Assembly (NCBI GenBank): GCA_944548615.1
Contig: OX155972.1
Span: 2,717,625 to 2,781,624 of the forward strand
Length of the DNA: 64,000 bases
Source of the DNA: Micropterix aruncella
Taxonomy: Eukaryota; Arthropoda; Insecta; Lepidoptera; Micropterigidae
Direction: 5' to 3'
Shown here: in pieces, positions 31,608 to 43,289 of the stretch
Numbering within the stretch: the stretch's first letter is position 1
Layout of the letters: every line of letters begins with the position of its first letter
Notes under the pieces: generated by a model
What the model saw: the letters and a program-made list of their open reading frames with translations, nothing else
What the model was told of the DNA's origin: nothing
The model's database searches: none
Program-made: the position numbers and the translations under genes

Positions 31608-31736
31608 AGTATTGGCAAATGCCTGATAAACATACCAGACTGGCCCGTTAACACGGGAACCGACATCATGTTCGACATGAACAGCACTGAAGAATCCGAC
31701 ATTCTGGACTTCATAGTCAACTATCCGTCGTTCTGA
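31608..31736 (+). CDS. FBXO33-like protein, last exon g
   Basis: 42 codons and TGA: SIGKCLINIPDWPV...DFIVNYPSF. The acceptor is caattttcag, phase 0, matching the donor of exon f. The acidic-aromatic C-terminus fits an exposed tail, but its homology to FBXO33 is not evident to me. No AATAAA is obvious until the SINE at 32307. Confidence 0.58.
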   Translation, partial: SIGKCLINIPDWPVNTGTDIMFDMNSTEESDILDFIVNYPSF

Positions 31737-32053
31737 ATGTCGAGCGCAACAATTTAACTTTACTTTTAGACAATATTACGTATTATGTAAATGTGCGTAG
31801 AGATGTTAAGTGATTTTTTAGGGTTAACGCTTGAATATTGGTTGGAGAGTTTATGAGGGTAGACCTTCGTTAAAAATGCTATAGCTTACAACCGATTCGT
31901 TGCCTAAAAACAATTATAGGTGCCTTAATCTAAGAACAATAACAATACAAACACTAAATATCAGCTGAAACCATATGACTGTCCCTAAATTATTCGGGTT
32001 GGCCGCAAATAAATCAAGTGCGAATCTACCCCTTGCATAGCATTTAAATAACA
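31737..32053 (+). other. 3' flank or UTR of the F-box gene
   Basis: AT-rich sequence after the stop. I see no ORF, no clear polyadenylation signal and no repeat. Confidence 0.4.
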
Positions 32054-32325
32054 AACGGTCCGGTGGCATATTGGTAGGTCGCCTTATCTTATATTGTAAG
32101 GTTCCGGGTTCGTTTCCCGGCTGGTTCACTATTTTCCGTTGGCATAAAAGTACAGGAATTCCATTTCAATCCTGTCGATCGAATGCAATGACAAGGCACA
32201 CACTTACATACATGTTACAAACACACATATGCATGTAAACACTTCATAGTAGGGTTTGTTGGGAGAGATTGTCGTATGACAGTAAGCACGCCCATTGTGA
32301 AATTTCACAATAAAGAGTATAAACA
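32054..32325 (+). mobile_element. tRNA-derived SINE, copy 2
   Basis: Head ggtggcatattggtaggtcgcc (A box-like) and ggttccgggttcgtttcc (B box-like), then a body ending cccattgtgaaatttcacaataaagag. Opposite orientation to the copy at 18859-19117. Confidence 0.82.
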
Positions 32326-32885
32326 AACTAACAAACGAATAACTCAACAATTGATTATACATTTTATTAGATTATCAATGTCGTACTACAATTTGGCAAC
32401 CAGGATTTAATACGAAATTTTACTACAAACGAGTGTAGTTGATTATTGTCCAAAAATTGATTAAAATCTTTTATTACTATTTTCAATATAGCAACTTTCG
32501 TGGTATAACAGTATGGCGGCGCACTGTAGATAGCGCTCAAACACGCCTATATGGTATAAAATAGTAATATAATAATAAACAAATAATTTTAATATTATTT
32601 ACATAAAGATGTAATTTTTTTATAGTTTCCAGGTTTCAATACGTATTAATTACACACTTTAAAGTTCAGATTGTCTAATAGCTGGCATTCTAATCTCTCC
32701 GTATTTTTTCTTTGAGGTTATCCTATATAAAAAATGTGATTGATGGGACTAATAATTTAATGTTATTATTGTTATCATCGGTTAAATAATTGGGATTTTA
32801 TAATCAATCAGCCCTTTATAAAAAACCATTCATCATCAATGGTATTATAGATAGCCAAATAATTTCTATTAGTTTGGCTGTCTAT
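32326..32885. other. AT-rich intergenic DNA
   Basis: No ORF of note, no inverted repeat and no recognised element. Confidence 0.4.
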
Positions 32886-33392
32886 GCTACAAGGGTCATT
32901 TGAAATGTTTCCGGCCTTTTTTAAGAAAAACACATTTAGAAGCAAAATTTATTTCTCAACGTCTTCCTGCAACTCGATAGATTTGGTCCAAAGTTTCTCG
33001 CATCCTTTTAAACGTCAGAAAAAAATTGATCGTCTATACCTGAAAAAAACTGGTTTACAGCGTTTTTTGACATATTTTTCCCCCTCACGAGGAGGCTTCT
33101 GAATAGGAGCTGAATCGTGAGTTGAGCCGATTCGAGAACAGAATGGATCTTGTGGCCCAAGCCTCTTGTTCGCTACCGTTCGCTATCATTGTCGCTCCAC
33201 CCGCTGTCGCTCTATTGTTAACAATGTCAGCTGACACCTTTGGAAGAGTGCCATAGACAAAATAATGATCAGATTGACTTGATTTTTTACGGTTTACATA
33301 TGTCAAGGCCATCTATCGGACGGCAAAAGATTTTTTGTTTCTACAGTTACCTTATGCCAATGAGGCCGGAAATTTTTCAAATGACCCTCGAA
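32886..33392 (-). mobile_element. Internally deleted mariner element with ~25-bp TIRs
   Basis: GGGTCATTTGAAATGTTTCCGGCCT at the left and its near-perfect complement AGGCCGGAAATTTTTCAAATGACCC at 33363-33387 form TIRs. Minus-strand residues near the left end (DDQFFSDV, RPETFQMTL) resemble the mariner transposase C-terminus. Most of the transposase is gone. The flanking TA is only clear on the left. Confidence 0.65.
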
Positions 33393-33539
33393 TCAGCGCC
33401 ACCTACGTTTTTACAGAAGGGTTACCAAACCGCACTATGGAGTTGAGCAATCTACATAATTCCATATATAATCAATGACTCAAGCAACCATCGGCACCTG
33501 GTTGACATTAGTGTGAGCATGCGAATGCGCATAAGAAAT

Positions 33540-33780
33540 TGAGGGGTGTCATAATTTTATCGGCGAACCCGCCTCTCCCGGGAGTTATAATGATACTTGC
33601 CATTCTTTCTCCCGTAGAGGAAATGCAAATGCTTGACAAGCACAATCCACAGCCGAACCAGCCCGTAAGAGTCCCAACGCATTACGCGAGAAACTGCAAA
33701 GTGCCATCCAGCTTGCGTCCTACCGCCCTTACTACCAGATTTGAACGTTTATCTCCATCCTCCAGTATGGTTACAGGTTC
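33540..33780 (-). repeat. GC-rich ~685-bp repeat unit, copy 5, first part
   Basis: Reverse-complement relative of the unit (ggcgaacccgcctctcccgg matches the gtgacgggttcgcccg block). It is split by a LINE at 33781 and continues at 34729-35290. Confidence 0.6.
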
Positions 33781-34625
33781 ACTCTGGTACAAATGAAGTA
33801 AGGATATACACAGACGGCTCCAAAACCACTCAAGGTACAGGAGCCGGCGTCTTCTCAAATGATCTAAACATCAAAATATCAACTACCCTAGGCAACTTAA
33901 ATACGATCTTCCAAGCAGAATGCATTGGCATCACCAGAGCAGCACAGGCAGTCGCAGCCAAAGATGTCGGAGACGTAAGTTTGAAATTTGTCTCCGACAG
34001 TGCCTCCGTGCTACAAGCGCTAGCAAAAAATACGATAACCTCAGTCCTCGTACTGGAATGCCACAATGCGCTTCAATCCATTGCAGGGTCAAATAAAGTG
34101 ACCCTGCAATGGATTAAAGGGCACAGTGACTCACTGGGCAATGACGCGGCGGACGAACTGGCCAAAAGGGGATCAAAGGAAATAGTATATGGACCGGAAC
34201 CCTTGATGCCCATTCCCCAGGCCCAAATAAAAACATGGCTACGCAGGAACACCGAAGAAACCCACCTTACAGAATGGAAAAAAAACGCAGGATGCAGGCA
34301 AACAAAGAACGCGGTTCCGGAAGCGTCCAAAAAACTTGCCCGCAACCTCACCAGATTAAAAAGGGACAAAATCCGTAAAGTCATAGGTACTATGACAGGC
34401 CACTGTCCCCTAAACAAACACCTGTTTACCATAGGTGTGACAGACAGCCCTCTATGCAGAGGATGCATGGAGGAAGAAGAAACGCCACAGCATGTGCTCA
34501 TGGAATGCAGGAGCGTGGCAGAGCAACGGGCAAGAATACTACAATCTCCAGCATCTCTCCCGGAGGCCTGTAGCAACCCAAACAGGCTGCTAACCTTCTG
34601 GGACAGCCTGGGTTGGCTGGAGTAA
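33781..34625 (+). CDS. LINE C-terminal RNase H domain plus CCHC finger (partial ORF2)
   Basis: The frame enters from target DNA (a Met upstream at 33741 is target-derived). RNase H: IYTDGSK (first catalytic Asp), ECIGITRAAQA (Glu), FVSDSASV (Asp), WIKGHSDSLGNDAAD (His and final Asp). All catalytic residues are visible, so this segment is well preserved. A finger CRGCMEEEETPQHVLMEC follows, near residue 250. RNase H removes the RNA strand during reverse transcription. The endonuclease and RT are missing; a jockey/I/R1/LOA-type affiliation is likely but the clade is not assigned. Confidence 0.88.
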
Positions 34626-34728
34626 CATAAATGGAAACATGAGCCACGCACAACGGCCCAATCAAGAGGCCAAGTGCGGGAAAAAGCCCAGTCAAACTAA
34701 CTAACTAACTAACTATGGTTACAGGTTC
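33781..34728 (+). mobile_element. 5'-truncated RNase H LINE, copy 2, with 15-bp TSD
   Basis: TATGGTTACAGGTTC occurs at 33766-33780 and again at 34714-34728, flanking the insertion exactly. The element ends in (AACT)n at about 34695-34713. It interrupts a GC-rich repeat unit. Confidence 0.9.
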
Positions 34729-35290
34729 TGGTCGCTTACGCGGCCTCTGCCTGAAGTTAGCGGTAATTCAAACCTAACCCGTCATGCTCACTCGGAATCA
34801 GGTGGCCAACGGATCGTTTCTAAGCGGGGTGTTACATGTTTAATCTGGCATCAGTTCAGTCCGCGACCTTGATCATGAACTGACTGATGGACTGATAGAA
34901 ATTATTAAAATGTTTAAAATGCCATAAGTTCAGTCCATCAGTCAACGCAATAAACGATCAGTTTCCCGTCAGTCTGACAAACACCATGGACTGAACTGAT
35001 GCCATATTGAATGTGTAACACCCGTATAACGATAGATGACACCTCAGGCCTCAGGTCAACAGCTACCCCCGCTTCTTAGGAAACGACCGTCTCCAGACTC
35101 CCCTGGCTGTTTTCCGGGTGGCGCAAGCGATTGGTTGCAGCCGCAGACATAGCTAACAGCGGCTCAGTTTAAGTCCCTCTTCGAGGTGGCTACCGGATGG
35201 AAGTTAAACCTAGAGTTGGGCCAACCCAAGAAATCCCAAACTGGCCATCAGGTCCGAGCTCCGTCCAAGGTCCCAACCATTAACCCCTGG
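34729..35290 (-). repeat. GC-rich ~685-bp repeat unit, copy 5, second part (with nested MITE)
   Basis: Continues after the LINE duplication: gaatcaggtggccaacggatcgtttc and, beyond the MITE, aggaaacgaccgtctccag and ggtggctaccggatgg match the inverted unit. Confidence 0.55.
34827..35023. mobile_element. 197-bp MITE with long TIRs
   Basis: Left GGGTGTTACATGTTTAAT-CTGGCATCAGTTCAGTCC (5' to 3') and its complement at the right (ggactgaactgatgccatat...gtgtaacaccc) form TIRs of about 36 bp with few mismatches. The inner 17 bp are perfect. A shared internal cagtc-rich motif is repeated. Superfamily not assigned. Confidence 0.8.
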
Positions 35291-36270
35291 GTGGCCACGG
35301 ACGCCGATCGGCAATTTTTGTATTATCCGTATTTATTCAATTACCTGCTCAATTTCCCCCTCCACTACGGTAAAAGCCTATCATTCAAGCCTGCCATTAA
35401 ATAAGCCACCGTTATATATCAGTATACTTGCACACACACATTCTACAAACAAATTTTCGAGGGCTTTGAAAATTTTGCATGGAATTACTGGCTTACGAAA
35501 GGTTAAGAACGCGTAAGAAGTGTCATTACTGTATATTATTATGAAATTTTGTAATGAACTTCAAGGCTATAAAACCTTATAATAAAAGCTATAAAGCTAT
35601 CCAGAGGGATGATAATACCAAGCCGTTTAGCCCCCGATTGACTTGTCATTTGGTATATACTGATGCTTTGATAGAAACCATTTTCTCTCCGCCAATTCAA
35701 GCGTTAACCGAAATTAGCTCAAATCTATAATCACACTATACTAATCGAAAAGAGATGCACTTAGGCATAAATATTTTGTAATAATATAGCCATTATAACT
35801 ATTAATGTCCCTGCCTTCAGATAGACCAACTTGTTAGGCTTGTGAAAGGTTGTTAGGCTTGTGAAAAGTGAAAATCGGTGGTGGCTGTTGAAACGATTCA
35901 CCCACGCGGCAAAAAGACTTAAGGATGTTGCAATCAAAACCTATTTATTGACTGGCATGAGTGACTATACGGCCTGTATGGTTTTTACAACTCTTCTCTA
36001 TCGCTATTCTATATTGTACCTTTGCCCCTGAGACAACCTGAATACCAGATTGGGTTCAAAAAATCTGGTAAGAGACATTTACTTAACAAATAACTACCCC
36101 CTCCCCCCCCTCCCAGGGGGGGATTTATATGTTAGAAGACGGATGAGGATCCGTCTTCTAGTTTGTCTTTATCCCTCCCTTCGATATTGAGTAATTATGT
36201 TTCTTTTTTATTTTCTTTATTATGTAATTGTACTATTATAACCACTACTTTACAAAATATGCACTTGTTA
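35291..36270. other. Intergenic DNA without recognised gene
   Basis: Contains a short direct repeat (ttgttaggcttgtgaaa twice at about 35832-35867), a C-rich run at 36097-36112 and a hairpin with arms agaagacggat at 36133-36159. Nothing else is recognised. Confidence 0.45.
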
Positions 36271-36660
36271 TATAGGGTGTGATTACAGCACGGACATTTC
36301 TTGTAGAGGATGAATCAATACGATGAAATAAGCAACTTTTATATAAAAAAAAAATAAATAAAAAAAAAAACAAAAGAACGTTTTTTTAAAATTATAAAAT
36401 GCTATGAGCACAATGCGCTATCTAGAGGTAGGTAAACTATAGCTAATATTATTTATTTGCAAAATATTACCTACCGCTTGATGGTGCATCGCGCTCAACG
36501 CTTCTGAAACTTTTCTTCAACAGATACAATTTACAAATTTGACAATAAATAAAATATTTTTTTTTTTTCAAAAACTTAAAAAAAAAAACAAAGTGGCTTA
36601 CGTTGTCATACTGATTCACCCACTGCAAGAAATGCACGTGCTGTAATCACATCCTGTATA
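36271..36660. mobile_element. 390-bp MITE with ~50-bp TIRs and TA-type flanks
   Basis: Left tatagggtgtgattacagca and right tgctgtaatcacatcctgtata start imperfect TIRs extending through catttcttg and gatgaatca. A second inner inverted repeat (gaggtaggtaa / ttacctaccgc) surrounds the centre. Consistent with a Tc1/mariner-type or similar non-autonomous element. Confidence 0.75.
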
Positions 36661-38337
36661 TTAATTTTTCCAACATTAGTCACAATAGACCTGGCGGTAT
36701 GGTCGTAAGATATTGCCACTTGGCAATAGACCCACCATGTTGTCCTCTATTGTGTGTGTAATGAAGTTTTTCATACAAACAAACTCATAGTTTTTTTAAT
36801 TTATTGCAATTTGCCACCCTATATAGAGTACATTTGCAGCAATAGCATTGATAAATAAAACCGGAATGCCGTCAATTTGGTCAATCTGCGGGCGCTTTAA
36901 GCGACCTGATACCATAGAGTCATAGAGGAAGATCATAAACAATATATTTGAAATCAGGGTATTAAAAAACGAGCAATTTGCTAGCTTCGTCCAACGAAGA
37001 GTTTGAGAGAGAAACATCAGACTTGATTTAACACGCTCGCACGTATAGAAAGAGGAGTCAGCAATATAAATGAATATTTTAAAGAAAATGTATGATCTAA
37101 ATGTTTAAAATAAGGTGCGTTTTGAAGCTAGAGCTTGTGGCGTAGTGTGCGGTTTGTCGGCTGAGTCGATCGGGGCGTTTACAACAGTGTCTCGAGCTAT
37201 TTGGATATAAGACGCGGTGTTACATGTATGTACCGCGAAGCACTACTCTGCAGTCCTCGTAAAGCAGTCTAAACTCCGAGTACACCGTTGCAAGCAGCAC
37301 TCCTTATACTTGCCATAGTTTCGTCGAGAAATGACCTACAGTTTGCTTCTTGATTCCTTTGAGTGTCGCTCTGCGCTGTTCTTGACCGAATAAAAAGGTT
37401 TGGTGAAGTGTCCTTTAATCTTCCCTTGACCCACGCAATCTGGTCAACGCGCACACCGAGCCGCTCTTCGTTACACACTAAATTCAAAAATATATCCTAG
37501 CTGCATCCTGTCCGTTGACCTAATTACGGATAACACGTTCACAATCTTCTCATATCGTACGTTAAACTTATTTACTTATTTTATTTTCCTGTTGCTGAGG
37601 GCATATCTTAAATATATATACAATACACTGTTTGCTAAATGGACATAAGGTCTCTTCCTACTTATCAATACACTATCTATTATATTAATCTAACAAGTTG
37701 TTACATGCTATGATCATTGTTTATTATCTAAAACACGTAGGGTGAGTAGACCTTAGCACATATTCGCTCTCCCGTCATCATTTCGACTGTTCATGTAATT
37801 CGACACTCCCTCGCTTGCCAGAGATGACCTTCCTTCTACGAATTGAGACATTTAACATTCCTCGCCCCCCGTATTAGATGATATTTTGCAGCACAATGTA
37901 TTAGTTGCTGTTTTGTATCGAGGGCTAAGATAAAATGATGTATTATCTTGACTAAAATTTTAGTCTTCCGATGACATGTTCACCGCTCAATGGATATGAC
38001 GACTTTGTAGGTGCCTTAATCTAATGCGTACAGACCAAATTTTCTTAGAATAGTCGGGTTACTCATCTCTTCCTTTAGTAAAATTGAACTCGTCACAAAA
38101 TTTCAACATATCCCTCCGCAGGATAAGCGAGTTATAACCGACTATTCCCAATATATAATCAATAGGATATAAGAATGGATAATACCAAATTGTTTCTAGG
38201 AAAGAAACTTTACAAAAAAGTTTCTGTATTATTTCTAGGATGAGTATATAGGCATGGGTCTTTGGAGTTGTCGTTTACGACGGTAGAACCCTCCACCCAG
38301 GAAGATATAACGATATTAGATCATTCTTTTATCTAAA
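36661..38337. other. Intergenic DNA without recognised gene
   Basis: A 72-codon minus ORF at 37269-37487 (VRVDQIAWVKGRL...) looks mildly coding-like but has no domain I know. Otherwise AT-rich, without clear repeats. Confidence 0.4.
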
Positions 38338-38558
38338 ACCGCGATTTCCGCATCTCAAATTCTATGGCTTCGAAGGGGGAGTGAATGGGTGGTAAGGTGA
38401 ACGCTCACATGTGGCAAGACAGCTGTCCTAAACCTACCACCGCCGGTCGTTAGTCCGGAATCCATCGTTCACCTCCCAGAAGTGAAATAATTATATATGA
38501 TGGGCCCGATTTCGGTCGGTGAATTCCATGGCAGCTCCCTTTGTATTTTATTTATTTA
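38338..38558 (+). mobile_element. 3' end of the RLE LINE family (last codons plus 3' UTR)
   Basis: Aligns to about 16540-16765: ctcaaattctatggcttcgaa, stop codon tga, then gtgaatgggtgg...gatgggcccgatttcggtcggtgaattcc. 5'-truncated. Confidence 0.8.
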
Positions 38559-38770
38559 TCTACTCCATTCAAACGATAAACTACAACAACAATACACAAT
38601 ATCAAAAACATTTGACGAGATGTGACTCTGGCGAGCACAAATACGAAATGAATGATTTTATCCTTCTGGCACCCTGCAGGCAAACGCGGGGGAAGTTATC
38701 CATTCGACTTGGCAAACATAAACAGCGAACAAAACAGGCCTCGTTCTAAAATAACTAAAGTGAAATAACC

Positions 38771-38850
38771 AGAAGTGAAATAATTATATATGATGGGCCC
38801 GATTTCGGTCGGTGAATTCCATGGCAGCTCCCTTTGTATTTTATTTATGC
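38771..38850 (+). mobile_element. 3'-tail-only fragment of the RLE LINE, duplicated
   Basis: Repeats the last ~78 bp of the copy at 38478-38555 (agaagtgaaataattatat...ggcagctccctttgtattttattta) after 215 bp of other sequence. Confidence 0.75.
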
Positions 38851-38964
38851 AATGTGCCGTGGATCGTATCAATATATTGTATTTTTGATCAAACATAGTT
38901 TTTTCTGACTGTTGTCCCGCCTTCGATAGACTCACATATCAAAGCTTCGTTTGTTCTCAGCAAT

Positions 38965-39141
38965 ATGTCTGGTTATTATGATACTGTTGAAAAGGCACTT
39001 GACTCCATACTGTTGAGCTACCTACCAAAAAATCAATTAATACCTTTTAGCGGAGCCTACAAAAACATTCCAAACCGTTTCCGAAACGCTCGAGACCTCG
39101 TAAACGTAGACCGACGAACCGCGACCCTGACAGGCCTATAA
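38965..39141 (+). CDS. Small hypothetical ORF, 58 codons
   Basis: MSGYYDTVEKALDS...TATLTGL. The frame is open upstream to about 38905 and is preceded by an acceptor-like ttgttctcag. Composition looks coding-like in an otherwise AT-rich stretch. It could be a fragment of a retrotransposon gag or a lone exon. I do not recognise the family. Confidence 0.2.
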   Translation: MSGYYDTVEKALDSILLSYLPKNQLIPFSGAYKNIPNRFRNARDLVNVDRRTATLTGL

Positions 39142-39968
39142 TATCTGTGATCCGTGACAAAGTGGATAACATCCAAACTATTTACTTAAAAAGTATGAAG
39201 AATATAACTATTATTAAGTTTTAAGCGTAAACAAAAAAATATATCAGTTATACTGCATGTTTGATTTTGGCATCTATTGTTATCGTCTTAACATCTTCAG
39301 CAATAGGTGGTAAAATCGGCAAAAAAAAAACCTATTACTCGTCCTATCTCTAAATGTTATTTGACCAACGACTATAGCACTGTGATCGCTATAGTTAATA
39401 TTGTATGTGTAAAAGATTTTTAAAGAGTTTCGCTGGGAAATAGTCCGTTCAAGCGGAAAAAACTTCCCGAATTACAAATCTCAGCGTGACAAAAAATTGC
39501 TTTGAAAAAAGCAATTTAGCAGCTTTTCATCTCCCAGAAAAAAAAAAAATATTAAAAGTTGTGCGATTAATTATATCAGTTCAGTACATCTAATTTTCTT
39601 TAAATAGCTCCTGGATATTATTAAACTACAAGAATATTGAAACAATTCCAAATTCACAGAAAAGGAATTTCTTTGAATTACCAAATTATCGAAAGGTATT
39701 CATTCTTCTTATTGTGCTCATGTTATAAAAGTAGATAAGTCAAAAATATTTTTTATTAGAAGATCTGCCCAAGGCTGGATTTAGTAACTTTTACGAATGA
39801 ACTGAATCCAGTCCTGGCCGTATTAAACATCTGTGATTATTTCTACTTAGGGCTAGGACAAACTGAGCCCACTTACGCACGCTGCAACGCTCCTACGTCG
39901 GTGTGCACACTTGTCTCACGTATGCAACGTAAATGTATCATCAGAAGCTGCTGTCACTTTTCATGCCA
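39142..39968. other. AT-rich intergenic DNA
   Basis: No supported gene or repeat. Contains A-rich runs only. Confidence 0.4.
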
Positions 39969-40077
39969 GGGCCACACTAACGGGAAATGCCGATAATTAT
40001 CGCAATAATTTAGGTGTGGCCGCAGCAAAAACGCCCATCATTGTGATAATTAAGGGCATTTCCCAATAGTGTGGCCC
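39969..40077. mobile_element. 109-bp fold-back MITE
   Basis: GGGCCACACTAACGGGAAATGCC and its near-complement ggcatttcccaatagtgtggccc form arms around a short centre. Target duplication not clear. Possibly hAT-like. Confidence 0.7.
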
Positions 40078-41268
40078 GGGCATCGAAAGGTGTATTTGTA
40101 TTGTGCACAAACGCTGTATAATACGTTTTCCGATTCTGAAAGTGAGTTTGGGAACGATTTACTTAGTTTGTTATTTTAAATTGAATATGTCCCGCATCAC
40201 AAAAATAAAAAGTTAAAAGAAGATATTGGATTCACGAGATAAAGTCAAAGAGAAAAATTTGGAGTGCAAGAGCCAGCGACAAAAAAGTGCAAGAGTTTTC
40301 GAAAGCTGATACTTTCAGATCAGACAGTATTTTGCACATAGAATGCCAGGGTACAGTCAGCAGGCCATATACCTGGCGCTGGCGTACTAGGAAAGGTGTA
40401 CATGTAGACAGTGGAACAATAAAGAACTCAAAACACATGGTTGACTGCTTCATAATCGAATGCGTGGCGTCAGCATCCATACCATTATATTGCGTGGCAC
40501 AGTAGACCGATGCGTGACATGTATGGACTTTTTATCGCTGGCTCCCCAACTAATACATTAATGCAGACATTGGAACATGATGAAGATCGATTTTTCATGT
40601 ACTTCTGGGTGTCTTTTCTCTGCCTGCGTCTGACGCGTTGCAAACCTAAGTTCTAAAACACACTGGTCTTATGCATGGTACAGCGTACCATCATCCCTTT
40701 GCCGTCCCATGCCAATCTGAAGATCGCAGTCGACGTTGCGAGGGATGCATAAGACAGCATTGCGTATAAGTATGTTTCTAAGTCATCTATTTACAAACAA
40801 ATTCAAGTGTCCAGAGGTTATAATACGTTGTGTACGTGGGCTCAGTCCGTCTCTACCTTTATTTGGTATTCTATATGTTTGCAGTCGTCATATATTCTAT
40901 TTTGTTAAAGACATTGCTTTCGGCTATAGTTTTAGCGGAGATACGTCAATATCGCATACGTTACTGTATTTTTAATACTTGATTTTATTAGCCTCTTAAG
41001 TCAATCAATTGTGATTATTGTGAAAAAAATTCAAAAAAATACACCATTATGTTATATTTCAATATTATCTGTCGGCTGCAGCAGAAGCTGTCTAGTCAAA
41101 CGATTTGCCCAATTTATAAATTATGCCTTTTTGATATATATTATTATGTAACATAAAAAATACTATTGTTGTATTATCTTGCTATAGAATTCGCTTGACA
41201 AAATTATATATCCATATGTATAATATATTAAAATGGTGCAAAAAAAATATTATGGTTTTATTTAAGAA
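40078..41268. other. Intergenic DNA without recognised gene
   Basis: Short ORFs on both strands at 40232-40505 shadow each other and show no domain. No repeat recognised. Confidence 0.35.
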
Positions 41269-42181
41269 CTAGCTGACCCGTGTCCACTTCGTTGGGCGGT
41301 AAAACTTTTGACTTGTGATGAAATTATAAGTGTGGTTTGGTTAGTACTGAGTGCTATGATTTATTTCCTGACTGCCAAAAGAAGGGTTATATTTTTACTG
41401 CATATGTATGTATGTATTTGCACGCCAATTTGACTATATTACCGTTATTTGTGAGTGTCTTATCTCTTTAACCACTCAAGCCCCGATTGGCCGATATCGG
41501 CCACAACACGGTTCAGCGTGAGGGCCCCGTTTTAATTTAATTTTAATTTAATTTGTTTAATTTTATTATGTTTTATTATGTTAATATGTTTCATTTTAAT
41601 TATGGGTACAGCTTTGGGATATCAACTTTTCAATCGGCTGAGGGACCGAGGCCTGAAGGATTAATCATTTATGCAGTAAAAGTGAAATTATATGCAGTAA
41701 AAGGGAAAAGTCTTTAGTTTTAAACACTTGAGACGATAAATTTACTTATTTTGATATGAATTCATTATTGTTGATAATATGACCAATAAACATGACCTAA
41801 CGGTTTAAATTATTTTTTTAATATAAAATACTGGTTTTTGTGACTTAAATATAAAATTTGGACATATGCCGTCGCTGACTTTTGTGTAGGCATTATAACT
41901 TTTGCAACTTTTCTCTAGAACTTAATCATATATCTCTAGTTAGAAACCTTTTCGTTCGACCATTTTTTCCGACTTACTTTGGAAATCCGACTACCACGAA
42001 AAAGTCTTTTCATTTTTCGGATTAATATATAGCCTATGACATTACACTATAAAGTCAATGCTATGACACTCACAAATAACGTGGCTTTCTATTGGTAAAA
42101 AAAATCAAAATCGGTTTAGTAGATCCAGAGATTACTTCCTACAACGTCACAAACTTTACCTCTTTATAATATTAGTATAGA
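41269..42181 (-). mobile_element. Non-autonomous Helitron, copy 2, containing a nested TTAA MITE
   Basis: Minus strand: begins TCTATACTAATATTATAAA (42181) and ends GGGTCAGCTAG (41269) followed by T. Homologous to 4403-5218. The 3' hairpin has decayed (CCAacgaagTGG remains). The extra length relative to copy 1 is largely explained by the MITE at 41468-41664. Confidence 0.8.
41468..41664 (-). mobile_element. TTAA-flanked MITE, family 4, copy 2 (insertion proved by an empty site)
   Basis: TTAA at 41468-41471 and 41661-41664. The Helitron copy at 4403-5218 reads, reverse-complemented, atctctttaaccatttatgc at the same place, with one TTAA. The perfect 14-bp palindrome ggccgatatcggcc lies near the left end. 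Confidence 0.88.
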
Positions 42182-43289
42182 CATATACATGGGCGTACCC
42201 AGCTTTTGGCCCAGGGGGGGGGGCAAATCAGAAATTTAAGCCAGGTCAACCGCGTACTACACGAAACATTAGGTGCATGTAGTGTGTAGTATAGGTGACA
42301 CCCGCAGAAGATCCTACTTTATGGGTAGTAAAATAAAACAAATAATCATATATAAATATAAAAAAAATGCATTTATTTAATTGGAATTGTTTAATTAAAC
42401 ATCTATTTAAAAAGTAATTTTCGAGGATCTTCAGCAAAACGGTCTATGACGTTGTTGGAGACTTCGTCCAACATACCCACAACAAAAAAAGTAATTTCTA
42501 TAGAATCAAAACCGCAAATACGCTCAAATATACACGAGTCAACTGCAATTGAATTCCAACTAAATTCGGCATTTGTCGCACATGCAGCCTATGACTAATG
42601 CCATTTCTTCTAATCGATACGAATTGACACAGTTATTCTCCCCCACTCAGTGATTATTGCATCATACATATCATATAAAAAGCAGTAGATTCGCTCGATA
42701 CACCATCATCCTCTGGCGATCCTCGGCCACGCATAGTTCACGCGACTACACATCATCATCCTCCAGTGAGCACACATCGCGATTACACCTCGTTATCAAG
42801 CAGTACCTACATACATTATCCGCGATACCGATCTTCAAGCTTCACTCCGCGACTACACAACCACGACATCACCTCGAGCCCACACTACCTACACACCGGC
42901 GAAATATCAAACTAGGCGTTACAAACTGGCAACCGACGCATACCTTCTGAATAAATACTTCAACTACAGCATCAACGACTTTCAATACGGAGAAAACACA
43001 TTGATGAGAACCACCCTTCGCTCGCGACAAATTGGAGTTTAGTGAAGGGTGGCCACCCTCACATCGTCTTCTGTGAAAGAATCGCCCATACCATTTACAA
43101 GTTTTTTATGTACACTAAGCCACAGTAGAAACATGAGCAGTATGGAAACTAAGCCCATTTTATGAAATAAATACCTACTCTCCATTGGAGCGCTAGGGTT
43201 GTCAATCTTTATTTTTTGTAAAAATGATGTTATTTTTAATTATTAATAAAATCACTTATTTGGGGTACAGTTTCGATGACAATGCATTT
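42182..43289. other. Intergenic DNA, possibly including a solo LTR
   Basis: The stretch 42600-43060 is less AT-rich and has a TATA-like atataaaaagcag near 42670 and an aataaat near 42950. This arrangement is seen in LTRs, but no partner LTR, TG/CA borders or target duplication was found. The rest is featureless. Confidence 0.25.

Noticed and set aside
37269..37487. 72-codon minus ORF with coding-like composition
   Set aside because: No domain, no splice context and no second copy in the window.
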